Shown here piece by piece: positions 21,479 through 30,544 of a stretch of DNA of 41,192 nucleotides (the first letter of the stretch is position 1; each line of letters starts with the position of its first letter). The notes below the pieces were generated by a model that searched no databases, was not told the origin of the DNA, and saw nothing but the letters and a program-made list of their open reading frames with translations. The DNA comes from a virus, in IMG/VR virus record IMGVR_UViG_3300006028_000018, positions 1 to 41,192 of that record; one strand, written 5' to 3'. The translations under genes and the position numbers were made by a program.

Positions 21479-22765
21479 ATGGCATGGACGCAGGAAATTT
21501 CTACAGTAAATCAGCGGCTCCAATTCGGGGCTGAATCGACTTCCGCCCTTGGCGTCACGGTCCCGGCCAACCGGCTCATCCAATGCTTTGACTTGCAATG
21601 GGGGCCGATGGCCGATGTGAAGATGTACGAGGCCACCGGGCGTAAATACCCCTCAGCGCAAATTGAGAACAGTGAATGGGTCGAAGGCACGGTTGGCGGC
21701 TACCTGGACTACAATTGCATCATCTACTTGCTGTCCGGTACGATGGGGTCCATCTCGCCCATAGCGCATGGCGCCTCAGCCGTAGCAAAGGACTGGGTGT
21801 GGAGCCCGCCGCTGAGCGGCTCCGTCGTGCCACAGCCCTACACCATCGAGCAAGGCGACAGCATACGGGCGCGCCGCGCCAGTTATGGCCTCTTTACCGA
21901 GTACAGCTTCAAAGGTGATCGGCAAACGGGTATCTCTATCGGCAGCAAATTGCTAGCGCAGCCGCTGGCAGATGGTGTCACCATGACAGGCAGCCCGACC
22001 GCTATCGCACTCGCGCCTATGGCTGGTAAGCATCTCAACATCTACCTCGACCCCACATCGGCTGCACTCGGCACGACGCAACTGCTCAAGGTCTTGAACC
22101 TGGACTACGCCTTCACTGGCATTTACGGCCCCTTCTTCCCGTTCAACCGTGCCACGCTTGGCTGGACATCACACGTTGACCTCAACCCAGGCTGTGTGAT
22201 CAAGGTCTTGATGGAGGCTGACGCGACCGGCATGACCCCGCTCTCAAGCCTGCAGACCGGCTCAACACAGTTCTTACGCATCCAGGCGCAAGGCTTGATC
22301 ATCGACAATTTGCAGACCGTCACGATTGGCGGCGGCGCCACAGCCGGCAACTTTACGCTCGGGTATAAGGGCCAAACCACCGCTAACATCACCTATAGCG
22401 CCGCGTTGACCTCAGCGACAGTCAACACGGCATTTCAGTTGCTTTCCACGGTCGGCGCCAACTGTACGGTGACAGGCGGCGCAGGCGGGCCATACACATT
22501 CACCTTCTCGGGTGCGCTGGCCTCGGATATGTCGCCAGTTATTGTAACAAACGTCAGCTTATCGGGCGGCACACCAACCGTCTCCAGCGTGGCGCAAGCC
22601 TACAACATCTACCAGCACGACCTGGCCGTCAAGGTGAGCAAGCCCAACCCGTTCAAGGATGACCACGGTGTGTTTGCCGAGGAGTGGGAATTCACCATTG
22701 TGGAGGATGCCACCTGGGGTAATGCGCAGCGGGTCACCGTCACGAATTTGTTGACAGCACTCTAA
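21479..22765 (+). CDS. Major tail (tube) protein
   Basis: The 428-residue protein starts with a tube-like domain (RLQFGAESTSALGVTVPANR, GRKYPSAQIENSEWVEGTVG) and has a later domain at about 280-370 of Thr/Gly/Ala-rich repeats (VTIGGGATAGNFTLGYKGQT, FQLLSTVGANCTVTGGAGGP, YTFTFSGALA) that resembles an Ig-like decoration found on many tail tubes. The end returns to tube sequence (FAEEWEFTIVEDATWGNAQR). Position between tail terminator and chaperones confirms the role. Confidence 0.8.
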   Translation: MAWTQEISTVNQRLQFGAESTSALGVTVPANRLIQCFDLQWGPMADVKMYEATGRKYPSAQIENSEWVEGTVGGYLDYNCIIYLLSGTMGSISPIAHGASAVAKDWVWSPPLSGSVVPQPYTIEQGDSIRARRASYGLFTEYSFKGDRQTGISIGSKLLAQPLADGVTMTGSPTAIALAPMAGKHLNIYLDPTSAALGTTQLLKVLNLDYAFTGIYGPFFPFNRATLGWTSHVDLNPGCVIKVLMEADATGMTPLSSLQTGSTQFLRIQAQGLIIDNLQTVTIGGGATAGNFTLGYKGQTTANITYSAALTSATVNTAFQLLSTVGANCTVTGGAGGPYTFTFSGALASDMSPVIVTNVSLSGGTPTVSSVAQAYNIYQHDLAVKVSKPNPFKDDHGVFAEEWEFTIVEDATWGNAQRVTVTNLLTAL

Positions 22766-22774
22766 AGGAGCTTT

Positions 22775-23122
22775 ATGCCAGTTACATTCAGCCAGATTGC
22801 CGCGAAAACGGCAAAGGTCAAGCTTGTGATCAAGGGCGATGAGGACAATGCCGATATCACGATCAACCTTGTCTATTATCCCAATAAATTCACACAAGAG
22901 CTTCTCGCGAGAGCCCAGGCAGGAGAGGTCACGGATAAAGAGTATTTCCCGACCCTCATCAAATCCTGGGACATCATAGACGATACCGTGGACCCACCTG
23001 TGATGTTCCCGATTGAGCGCATTGACGAATTTGGCATCCCATTCATGCAGCAACTCGCGAAAGCCCTTGGAGAAGACATGCGCCCAAACCTGCAAGCGCC
23101 TCAGATGAATGGGAACAAGTAA
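22775..23122 (+). CDS. Tail assembly chaperone, short product (gpG-like)
   Basis: The 115-residue zero-frame product starts after AAAGGAG. It contains IKGDEDNADITINLVYYPNK and KSWDIIDDTVDPPVMFPIER, then IDEFGIPFMQQLAKALGEDM, the pattern of small tail chaperones that coat the tape measure during tail growth. It ends 33 bases beyond a CCCAAAC slippery site. A longer form is made by frameshifting (see 22775-23322). Confidence 0.85.
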   Translation: MPVTFSQIAAKTAKVKLVIKGDEDNADITINLVYYPNKFTQELLARAQAGEVTDKEYFPTLIKSWDIIDDTVDPPVMFPIERIDEFGIPFMQQLAKALGEDMRPNLQAPQMNGNK

Positions 23123-23322
23123 ATCTGGGGCGTTGGCTCGCAATAGGTGGCAAGATGGGCGCCTGTCCTGAGGATTACACCCTGGTGAAAGCGGCGCAAT
23201 ACTACGGGGTCGCACCGTGGGAACTGCTGGAGCAATCCTTCTGGTGGCAAGATCGGGCCATCATGTTCATGAATGCCGAGGCGCAAGCAGCGAAGATCCT
23301 AGAGGCGCATAATAGGAGATAA
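22775..23322 (+). CDS. Tail assembly chaperone, -1 frameshift product (gpGT-like)
   Basis: Zero frame is read to 23089, then the ribosome slips back one base and continues to the stop at 23320-23322, giving 182 residues. The extension reads PASASDEWEQVNLGRWLAIG, then PEDYTLVKAAQYYGVAPWEL and WWQDRAIMFMNAEAQAAKIL, a helical domain typical for the T part that binds the tape measure. This frame has no ribosome-binding site or start of its own. It ends six bases before the tape measure start. Confidence 0.85.
23083..23089 (+). promoter_or_regulatory. Programmed -1 frameshift slippery site CCCAAAC
   Basis: The heptamer is in phase as C CCA AAC relative to the chaperone start (codons at 23084 and 23087), fitting X XXY YYZ. 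The -1 frame is open from here to 23322. I see no clear downstream pseudoknot by eye. Confidence 0.85.
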
Positions 23323-23328
23323 CTCACA

Positions 23329-25767
23329 GTGATTTCAGCGGCAGAACTGATTGGACTTGTCACCATAAAAGGCGCCGAACAGGGCGCGCTCCAACTCGCA
23401 CGCGTCGGTGAGTCGGCAGACAGCGCGGGCGCGAAGCTCGCTGGGCTTGCCGTTGGTGGCACCGTGCTTGCGGGTGCTGCTCTCGTGGGTATTGGTATTG
23501 CCGCTACCAAGATGGCTGCCGACTTCCAGCAAGGCGTCAATCGCCTGAGAACGGGCGGCGGCGATATCCAGGACTCATTCAACAGCCTGTGGACGGGCAT
23601 CCAGAAAGTAGCCGTTGCGACAGGCGAACTCACAGGCCAACTCACCCCGGCGATGTACCTGATTGTATCTGCTGGACAGCGGGGCGCGCAAGCCTTTGCG
23701 ACCCTGACTGCGGCAGCCCAGGGCGCGCAAATCGAACAGGCCAAGGTAGCCGATGTGACGCAAATCCTCACCACACTGCAAACCGACTTCGGCATCAAGA
23801 CCTACACCGCAGCGCAATACATGGATGGCCTGGTATCTGCCGTCTCCCACGGGAAGATCACCCTTGAGGACCTCTCCACTGCGATGTCGCCTATTCTCCC
23901 GATGGCAGGTCAACTTGGTATCCATTTTGCCGATGTGAGCGCGGCTATGGCGGATATGACCAATCAGGGCATACCCGCGGCCCAGGCAGCCACATCTCTC
24001 AGATTTGTCTTCCAAAGTATGATCCTGCCGACGAAGGCATCGCAGACGGCCATGAAAGAGTGGGGCCTGGATACGGGGAAAGTGGCGGAGGAGATGAAGG
24101 TATCACTCCCAGGCGCCTTACAGATGTATATCGATGCGGCGAAGCGGGCAGGGCCAGAGGGAAGTAAGCCCTTCATTGATGCGCTGTCGACCATGATGGG
24201 TGGCGGGCAGCGGGCAGCGAAGGCATTATTTGCGCTTGACCAGAGCATGAATACGTGGCGCGGCGATATCAAGGCCGTCAATACAGCGATGGGGGACACA
24301 TCGAAGAATGTCGCAGGCTGGGATACCGCGCAAAGCAACCTGAATGTGAAGCTGCAACAGGGGCAAGCCGCACTCCAGGTGCTCGGGCAGAATGTCGGGG
24401 CCGTACTCTTGCCCTCTGTGAGCCAATTGCTCGACAAGATGATACCGCTCATCGGCCAGTTCGACGACTGGTTTGTGAAGTCGGGGCGCGAGGCCACGGT
24501 CCTCTCTGCCATAAGCACAGGGCTGTCCACGCTGACCAGCGTTGCAGGGACGACTGCCGGAGTCATCGGTAACATCGCCGGCGCTTTTCAGGATGCAGGC
24601 GCGACCGGGATTGTCCTGCGCAGCGCGCTGATTGCGCTGGGCATCGCCTTTGCGGCGGTCAAACTTACCGAGTTCATGAACGGCATCATCGGGACGATCG
24701 GGTTTTTGAAAGACCTTATCCCTGTCCTGTTCGCGACCGAGGCTGCAACGCTCGGGCTCGTGGGGGTTTTCGGGTTGGTCGTGGCTGCCATTTTTGCCGC
24801 CGGCTATGTGGCGATGAACTGGGATCGCATCATGGGCGCTCTGCAAACGACCGTTTTGCAGAGCGCCGGCGCTCTTGGGCTAGGGTTTAGCGCCCTGGGG
24901 ACGGCTGTGCACAAGGCTTTCGACGTGGCGGGTTCTGCCGCATCGACCTTTGCAGGGGCCTATCAGGGCAATGGCACCGATATAGGCAACATCAGCAAAC
25001 GCATCGGGGATGCATTCAGCGGCCTGGGCACTCTCACACACCAGGTCTGGGGGGTGACAATCGCCGGCAGCGTGCAGAGTGCCTCGGCCAGCGTGCAGCA
25101 ATCCGTCGCGAACATGCAATCAGGAGTAAGCGAGCACATCACCGAGATGACCAATACTGCGTCGCAGCGGGCGGAGCAAATGAGGAGGGCGGTAGCGAAC
25201 AGCGCGCAAGGGATGTATAACGCAGCCGCGGACGCCGCGTCGAATATGGCTGCCCATGTGGTAGGATCAGCGCTCAATATGGAGCAGCAGGTCGTGCGCG
25301 ACTTCTCCGTCACAGAGTCTACGGCCTCTAGCCTGGTTCAGCAACTCCATGACAACGTGATCGGTGACTTTCAATCAATGGACAGTTTAGCCAAAGGCTA
25401 CTGGGACGACGTTGCGAACTATATCCTCGACCATCCCATTGAGGGGTCTGTGAACATCAATGTTGGCGGCGCCAATGCTGGTTCATCTGCTACGGTTCAC
25501 CACTACGCTTCAGGCACAAACTATGCCCCTGGTGGTGCTTCCCTGGTCGGTGAGGGAGGTCAAGCTGAACTCGTGGTAGGGCCACATTTGATGAATCTGC
25601 CGACAGGCGCCGGTGTGTACCCGCTGTCCCAGGTAGGCGGTGGAGGTGGAGGAGCCTCAGGGCAGCCCGTGCAGGTGAACATCTACCTTGCAGGTCAGCG
25701 CGTGGAATCAGTCTTGTTACCTGGCCTCGTGACCGCTATCAGGAATGCAACGGGCGCTAAATTCTAA
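23329..25767 (+). CDS. Tail tape measure protein
   Basis: The start is a GTG at 23329 behind AGGAGATAACTCACA. The 812-residue protein sets tail length and helps DNA entry. Its N-terminal part matches the TP901-type family (AATKMAADFQQGVNRLRTGG, VSHGKITLEDLSTAMSPILP, GIPAAQAATSLRFVFQSMIL). Hydrophobic segments near residues 430-500 (including GLVGVFGLVVAAIFAAGYVA) are the usual membrane-active part, followed by Ala-rich helices and a Gly-rich C-terminus with HHYASGTNYAPGGASLVGEG. By the usual relation of about 1.5 angstrom per residue the tail would be roughly 110-120 nm, an estimate only. Confidence 0.9.
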   Translation: MISAAELIGLVTIKGAEQGALQLARVGESADSAGAKLAGLAVGGTVLAGAALVGIGIAATKMAADFQQGVNRLRTGGGDIQDSFNSLWTGIQKVAVATGELTGQLTPAMYLIVSAGQRGAQAFATLTAAAQGAQIEQAKVADVTQILTTLQTDFGIKTYTAAQYMDGLVSAVSHGKITLEDLSTAMSPILPMAGQLGIHFADVSAAMADMTNQGIPAAQAATSLRFVFQSMILPTKASQTAMKEWGLDTGKVAEEMKVSLPGALQMYIDAAKRAGPEGSKPFIDALSTMMGGGQRAAKALFALDQSMNTWRGDIKAVNTAMGDTSKNVAGWDTAQSNLNVKLQQGQAALQVLGQNVGAVLLPSVSQLLDKMIPLIGQFDDWFVKSGREATVLSAISTGLSTLTSVAGTTAGVIGNIAGAFQDAGATGIVLRSALIALGIAFAAVKLTEFMNGIIGTIGFLKDLIPVLFATEAATLGLVGVFGLVVAAIFAAGYVAMNWDRIMGALQTTVLQSAGALGLGFSALGTAVHKAFDVAGSAASTFAGAYQGNGTDIGNISKRIGDAFSGLGTLTHQVWGVTIAGSVQSASASVQQSVANMQSGVSEHITEMTNTASQRAEQMRRAVANSAQGMYNAAADAASNMAAHVVGSALNMEQQVVRDFSVTESTASSLVQQLHDNVIGDFQSMDSLAKGYWDDVANYILDHPIEGSVNINVGGANAGSSATVHHYASGTNYAPGGASLVGEGGQAELVVGPHLMNLPTGAGVYPLSQVGGGGGGASGQPVQVNIYLAGQRVESVLLPGLVTAIRNATGAKF

Positions 25768-25779
25768 GGAGGAAGCCAC

Positions 25780-27144
25780 ATGTCACGATTGCCAACCGTA
25801 GGAGCCGACAGCAACACCTGGGGCGCCGTCCTCAATGATTTCTTGAGCGTGGCCCACAATGCCGATGGCTCGATCAAAAACCTGTTTGTAAACGTCACGA
25901 ACCCGGTCTATGGCGCTGATCCTACTGGTGTGAATGACTCTACTGTGGCTATCCAGGCGGCCATCACGGCGGCACAAGCGGCAGGCGGGGGCGTGATCTT
26001 CTTTCCAGCGGGCACCTATAGTATCAGCAGTACACTGTCTGTCACAGCCGACAATATCCAGTTTCTTGGCGTAGGACGAAGCAGCATCATTCAAACGAAA
26101 GCTACCTTCACCGCCTCACCGATGATCTGGTATCAGGGACCAGGCGGCGCGGGCAACTTCCGCTTTGGCGCACAGATCGTAAGTCTGCGCCTCATCAACA
26201 CGGTAGGCTCTACTGCCGCCATCGGTATCCAGTTAGATAGCACCTATTACGCCAGGATACACCGCGTTGATGTCACTGGCGTCTATGCAAACAACATCTA
26301 CCTCAATGGCATCGCAACCGCATTCGGGGCATATACAAGCATTAGAGATTGCAACCTGGGACCGGGGCCAGGAGGCGCAACGAGTGGCGGCATCGGCATA
26401 CTCACCAATAATCATGAGTTCAATGTCATCGATAGCAACGTGATCAACTGGTTCAGCGTGGCCGGAGGCTATGGCATCAAGATGGCAAATGGCTCTACGG
26501 TCATCTCTAATAACACCTTCGATGAATGCGATACAAGCATCTGGAATAGCTTTCAATCGTTCAATCGCATTGTCAACAATCAATTTGATCGCGGCATCAC
26601 CCAATTTATCTACCTCAATGGCTGTAAGAATACGACGGTGGCAAACAATGCCTTCCAGCATTTCGTGGGGACCGGCTCCAAGACAATCTTGAATGTGGAT
26701 AATAGCGCCAATGCCAGCAACATCATCGCAAACAATACCTGCATGCTTGCTTCCGGCTGGACAAACTTCGTGACCGAAGGTGGGAGCCTGGGAACGTCCA
26801 ACACTTACGAGAACAATGATACGGCAGGGTTGGCAATCACGCAGACAAACGGCATCTTCAAGAATAACCGGGGCTACAACCCGGTTGGGCAAGTAACGGC
26901 ACCCGCCTTTCCAGCAACGACCGTGGCCGCGACCAATACGACAGGCGTGGATGTGATTGCGTATATCGCCAATGGCACAAGCGCCATTACGGTCGTGCAG
27001 ATTGCAGGCGTGGGTGGCACCTACGTCACGACGCTCTATCAGATTGCGGCCAGTGGCTTTGGAATGGTGCGTATTCCCGCAGGGGGCAGCGTGAAATTCA
27101 CGTATGCGGCAGGCGTGCCAACCTGGACATGGATGGGAGACTAA
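25780..27144 (+). CDS. Tail spike / pectate-lyase-like beta-helix protein
   Basis: The 454-residue protein begins with a short attachment module (LPTVGADSNTWGAVLNDFLS) that is common in bacterial and phage surface proteins, then NPVYGADPTGVNDSTVAIQA and GGGVIFFPAGTYSISSTLSV, the entry of the pectate-lyase superfamily right-handed beta-helix. Asn-rich turns (SNNTFDECDTSIWN, VNNQFDRGITQF) recur through residue 370; a beta domain closes it. Such spikes bind or cut host surface polysaccharide. Catalytic residues cannot be assigned. Unusually it lies between tape measure and the hub gene. Confidence 0.8.
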   Translation: MSRLPTVGADSNTWGAVLNDFLSVAHNADGSIKNLFVNVTNPVYGADPTGVNDSTVAIQAAITAAQAAGGGVIFFPAGTYSISSTLSVTADNIQFLGVGRSSIIQTKATFTASPMIWYQGPGGAGNFRFGAQIVSLRLINTVGSTAAIGIQLDSTYYARIHRVDVTGVYANNIYLNGIATAFGAYTSIRDCNLGPGPGGATSGGIGILTNNHEFNVIDSNVINWFSVAGGYGIKMANGSTVISNNTFDECDTSIWNSFQSFNRIVNNQFDRGITQFIYLNGCKNTTVANNAFQHFVGTGSKTILNVDNSANASNIIANNTCMLASGWTNFVTEGGSLGTSNTYENNDTAGLAITQTNGIFKNNRGYNPVGQVTAPAFPATTVAATNTTGVDVIAYIANGTSAITVVQIAGVGGTYVTTLYQIAASGFGMVRIPAGGSVKFTYAAGVPTWTWMGD

Positions 27145-27147
27145 GCC

Positions 27148-28743
27148 ATGCCGAGTGTGTACGCAGTAGGCCCCTATGGCTCAAGCCTCTATGGCACCGA
27201 TGGCACGATCTCTGTGTTCATTGGCGGCGTGCCACAGTTCATCGTGGCAGGCTCGCTCACGATCAACAGCACCATCGGCAAACGCTCGACGGCCTCGTTT
27301 GTGGTCAAGACCGATACCAGCACGCACTTTCAGCAGTACCAGCAGGTGTCGATCTACGACAAGAGCGGCGTGCTGGCGTTCTCAGGCTACATCTCCAGCC
27401 CCAAAGAGCAGAAGCCCGGCTTCCAACCTGTCCTGGAACATACGATCACCTGCGTCGACCAGCACTTCCTCGCAGACAAGCGCGTGGTGGCAGCGTCGTA
27501 CACCGGCAAATCCTATGGCTTCATCGTCAACGACATCTACACCAACATTCTTGCCGCCGAAGGTGTCACTATCGGGCAGATTTACGATAGCACGGCCATC
27601 ACCGACCTCTTCCCCAACACCACGGTCTTCCCATCGCTCACCCTCTATCCAACAGAGAATACTGGTGTCTTGCCCACGGCTACGTTTGTCTACTGCACGG
27701 TAGCACAGGCGTTCGATGAGTTGGTCAAGGTGGCATCAGCGGCAGGCGTGCTGTACTACTGGCAGATTGACCAGTTCAAAAAGCTGTGGTTTGTGCCCTA
27801 CACGGCAGTCGTCAACAGCGTGCTCGTAGACGGGACACAGATTGATCACAAGTACAACCCGCCCACGGTGACACGCGCCAACCCGGCCTACGGCAATACG
27901 CAGTACCTGCTCGGCGGCATGACGCAGACGGTGACGCAGACCGAAATACAAGTCGGTGATGGCAATAAGACCGCCTTTACGATGGGTTACGCGCTGGCAT
28001 CGGCGCCAACCATCTCTATCAACCTCAATGGCGCGGGCTATATCGCGCAGTCGGTGGGGATCAAAGGCACCTCGGGGAGTCAGTGGTATTGGGCGCAAGG
28101 TGATCCGATCATCAGCCAGGACAGTAGCGGCACAAAGCTACGCGGGCCAAACGCGCCGATCGACCTGCTCAAAGTCGTGTACACGGGCCAATATCCAACA
28201 ACCATCGTCGATCAGAATAATGCGCAGATCAGCTACGAGCATGCGCTAGATGGCTCTACCGGCATCGTGGAGATGGTAGCAACCGATAACAACATCACGA
28301 GTCTCGCCAATGGCCTGGCAAAGACAGGCCAACTGCTCACCCTCTACGCGCAACAAGGCGCGCAACTCGTCTTTCAGACGCTGCAAACGGGCTTTGCGCA
28401 GGGGCAACTCGTGACGGTTCCCCTACCGGATTACGCGCTCTACAATGCGCAGATGCTTATTGAGAACGTGTCGGCGGCGGATACGCTGGACGCATTCAAT
28501 ATCTGGTACACGGTCACAGCGGTGCTTGGGCCATTTGATATTACCTGGGTGGACTTCTTCAGCAAGCTCCTGAAGCAGCAAGCGCCAACCAATAGCATCA
28601 ACGTGGGCACGGGGCAATCGATAGTGATCGCAGTATCGGGAAGTGTCACGTTCTCACCCACCGTCACCGGCTCAGCAACGGTGTTCGCGTGTCCTATCCC
28701 GAGTACGAGTCTTTTCCCAGACGTGACTGTATTCCCATGCTAA
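27148..28743 (+). CDS. Tail baseplate hub protein (gp37/gpD-like)
   Basis: The 531-residue protein has the order of siphovirus hub proteins: a beta domain (SLTINSTIGKRSTASFVVKT, YQQVSIYDKSGVLAFSGYIS), EHTITCVDQHFLADKRVVAA, then SYGFIVNDIYTNILAAEGV, FDELVKVASAAGVLYYWQID and QFKKLWFVPY. It is the protein at the tube tip. LFPNTTVFP near residue 153 recurs as LFPDVTVFP at the C-terminus. It has a weak leader, probably coupled to the spike gene (three bases apart). Confidence 0.75.
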   Translation: MPSVYAVGPYGSSLYGTDGTISVFIGGVPQFIVAGSLTINSTIGKRSTASFVVKTDTSTHFQQYQQVSIYDKSGVLAFSGYISSPKEQKPGFQPVLEHTITCVDQHFLADKRVVAASYTGKSYGFIVNDIYTNILAAEGVTIGQIYDSTAITDLFPNTTVFPSLTLYPTENTGVLPTATFVYCTVAQAFDELVKVASAAGVLYYWQIDQFKKLWFVPYTAVVNSVLVDGTQIDHKYNPPTVTRANPAYGNTQYLLGGMTQTVTQTEIQVGDGNKTAFTMGYALASAPTISINLNGAGYIAQSVGIKGTSGSQWYWAQGDPIISQDSSGTKLRGPNAPIDLLKVVYTGQYPTTIVDQNNAQISYEHALDGSTGIVEMVATDNNITSLANGLAKTGQLLTLYAQQGAQLVFQTLQTGFAQGQLVTVPLPDYALYNAQMLIENVSAADTLDAFNIWYTVTAVLGPFDITWVDFFSKLLKQQAPTNSINVGTGQSIVIAVSGSVTFSPTVTGSATVFACPIPSTSLFPDVTVFPC

Positions 28744-28757
28744 GGAGGAGGTGAACT

Positions 28758-29141
28758 ATGCCAACGATCACGTACACGCTCACGAACGCCGGTCACAATA
28801 TGTATCGCGATGCATCGAAAGGGGCGGCTTCGTGCAAGGTCACCTATGCGGCATTGGGGACAGGAAGCACGGCTCCTACCGTGAGTGACACGAAGCTACA
28901 AGCCGAAGTGTTCAGGAAGAAGATCAGCTCCTATACCAATGGCAGTAACCCCGGTGAGGTGATTATCTCGCTCTATGTTGCGCCGGGTGATGCGGTCGGT
29001 GTGGTCATTGCTGAAGTGGCCTTTTTCGGCGGGAATGCGAGCGGTACAAAGGATAGTGGCGTGATGCTGTGCCGTGGGCTCTATAGCCATACCAAGACCA
29101 ATCTAGAATCAATAACTTTTCCTTTGGACGAAACCATATAG
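28758..29141 (+). CDS. Tail fibre / baseplate component
   Basis: The 127-residue protein starts TITYTLTNAGHNMYRDASKG and contains CKVTYAALGTGSTAPTVSDT then LQAEVFRKKISSYTNGSNPG, the pattern of the small N-terminal tail-fibre or collar proteins that dock on a baseplate. The very strong AAGGAGGAGGTG leader suggests high expression. I do not know a characterised homologue. Confidence 0.65.
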   Translation: MPTITYTLTNAGHNMYRDASKGAASCKVTYAALGTGSTAPTVSDTKLQAEVFRKKISSYTNGSNPGEVIISLYVAPGDAVGVVIAEVAFFGGNASGTKDSGVMLCRGLYSHTKTNLESITFPLDETI

Positions 29142-29152
29142 GAGGAATACCC

Positions 29153-29656
29153 ATGCCATCATACGTCGCAACCGGGCCGTTCAATAATGGCGGCGCGCCT
29201 GCCATAGCGGCGGCGTTCTTGAACAATCTGGAAACCTGGATTGCCCAGGCCGAGGCCACCACGGGCGTGTCCACCATCAGCGGCTCGACGTCGGGCACGG
29301 CCACGCTCTATCAACCGTTCCAGGGTGCCTTCAAGCTGGTGATCGTGCAACTCGTGAACTTCCGCAATGGCAGCGCGCCTGCGCAGACGATAGCATTGCC
29401 CGTGCCGTTCACGATATCGCTGCACGGGTGGAACAGCGGCATAGGCGGGGCAGTACCGCAAGTGATGAAGGCTGGTGTTGCCCAAACAGTCCAGGAGTTC
29501 TTGAGCGCTTCAGGTGGCGCTGCTGGGGGCGTATCCCCTCAAACGACACTCCTGTCGAACTGGCTGTGGCACTGCGATACGTTCATTGATGCCATCTCAT
29601 TCCCTGGTTCGCAGGCAGCCACGACCAATGGGCAACTGATCATGATCGGCATTTAG
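29153..29656 (+). CDS. Tail fibre-associated protein
   Basis: The 167-residue protein begins YVATGPFNNGGAPAIAAAFL and NNLETWIAQAEATTG, a recurrent start in phage tail proteins that surround the fibre base, followed by beta-rich sequence (FKLVIVQLVNFRNGS, TIALPVPFTISLHGW). Probably a structural component. The leader is AGGAGGAATACCC. Its end overlaps the tiny minus-strand gene at 29653 by four bases. Confidence 0.6.
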   Translation: MPSYVATGPFNNGGAPAIAAAFLNNLETWIAQAEATTGVSTISGSTSGTATLYQPFQGAFKLVIVQLVNFRNGSAPAQTIALPVPFTISLHGWNSGIGGAVPQVMKAGVAQTVQEFLSASGGAAGGVSPQTTLLSNWLWHCDTFIDAISFPGSQAATTNGQLIMIGI

Positions 29657-29763
29657 TGCGGGTAGCCAGCCCAGAGCGCGATGTTGGGCACGATGAGCAG
29701 CGCGAGGAAGGCGAGCAGTAGCAGCAGCATAAGGCTATAGTAAGCAATCTTGAGATAGCGCAT
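29653..29763 (-). CDS. Tiny membrane protein on the opposite strand
   Basis: A 36-codon leftward gene with a good leader (AAAGGAGTACAGCT). After six residues there is one long hydrophobic helix (LMLLLLLAFLALLIVPNIAL) and a short tail. It fills the 157-bp gap between two rightward genes. A leftward holin-like or regulatory peptide is possible; no promoter recognised. Confidence 0.4.
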   Translation of the reverse strand: MRYLKIAYYSLMLLLLLAFLALLIVPNIALWAGYPH

Positions 29764-29813
29764 AGCTGTACTCCTTTACCGGGTACAACGAGGCAACGAG
29801 TGGGAGGTAACGA

Positions 29814-30353
29814 GTGGGCAACGGAGCGACAAAAAAGGGGGTGACGGCGGAGAACGGGAGAACCCACGAACCTCATCTGCGTGAGGTCGTTGCCGACCTC
29901 GACGGCATGCGTGCGCTCATGGATGAGCGCGACCGTCGTTACACTGAGTTACGCAAGGATGACCGGGAAGCGGTTGAAAATGCATTCGCAGCCAGTGAAA
30001 AAGCTATCGTCAAAGCTGAACAGGCACAAACGGCCTATAACGTCTCCCACAACGATCTCAGCCGGAAGCTGGACGATCAGAACAAGGCGACGATCCCGCG
30101 TCCAGAAATCATGGCACTCTTCGGAGCTGTCGATCAAAAGCTTGAGTCACTACGCTCAAGCTTTGAGAAGGACATAGAGGCACTGACCACGGATATACGG
30201 GGTCTGCGTGAGTCACGCTCAGAACAAGGCGGGCAGAAGACGGGCGCAAAGGAACTGTCCACGACATTTATTGCGGTCGCTGGTATCGTGCTCTTTGTCG
30301 TCTCTATCCTGATATCCAGCACGCTCGCTATCGTCTTACATTTTCTCAAATGA
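29814..30353 (+). CDS. Coiled-coil protein with C-terminal membrane anchor
   Basis: The start is a GTG at 29814 after GGGAGGTAACGA. The 179-residue product has a long charged coiled coil (REVVADLDGMRALMDERDRR, ENAFAASEKAIVKAEQAQTA, LESLRSSFEKDIEALTTDIR) and one C-terminal membrane helix (FIAVAGIVLFVVSILISSTL). This is the topology of XhlA-like or hemolysin-like lysis accessories, or of a spanin-type protein. Together with the next small membrane protein it may form an early lysis pair. Confidence 0.65.
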   Translation: MGNGATKKGVTAENGRTHEPHLREVVADLDGMRALMDERDRRYTELRKDDREAVENAFAASEKAIVKAEQAQTAYNVSHNDLSRKLDDQNKATIPRPEIMALFGAVDQKLESLRSSFEKDIEALTTDIRGLRESRSEQGGQKTGAKELSTTFIAVAGIVLFVVSILISSTLAIVLHFLK

Positions 30354-30370
30354 GAAGAAAGGATGTTCGT

Positions 30371-30532
30371 ATGTCACTTGGATTATTGATTGCACTCATT
30401 CTCTTGATCGTTGTGCTCGCCGGTATCTTTGCATACCGTTGGCGGGCAACCTACGCGACCGTGGGCTCATTTGTAGCAGCCATCGCGGCACTCTTGCTGT
30501 TCCTGATGGCGATAGGGGTTATTCACGTATAA
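30371..30532 (+). CDS. Two-helix membrane protein, holin-like
   Basis: From the ATG at 30371 (AAAGGA seven bases upstream) this is 53 residues with two hydrophobic helices (LGLLIALILLIVVLAGIF and GSFVAAIAALLLFLMAIGV) around a short basic loop (AYRWRATYA). This is holin-like in size and topology, but the endolysin is 7 kb away. It is followed by the Shine-Dalgarno AAGGAGGCAAC at 30531 with no gene of its own strand after it. Confidence 0.55.
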   Translation: MSLGLLIALILLIVVLAGIFAYRWRATYATVGSFVAAIAALLLFLMAIGVIHV

Positions 30533-30544
30533 GGAGGCAACGTG

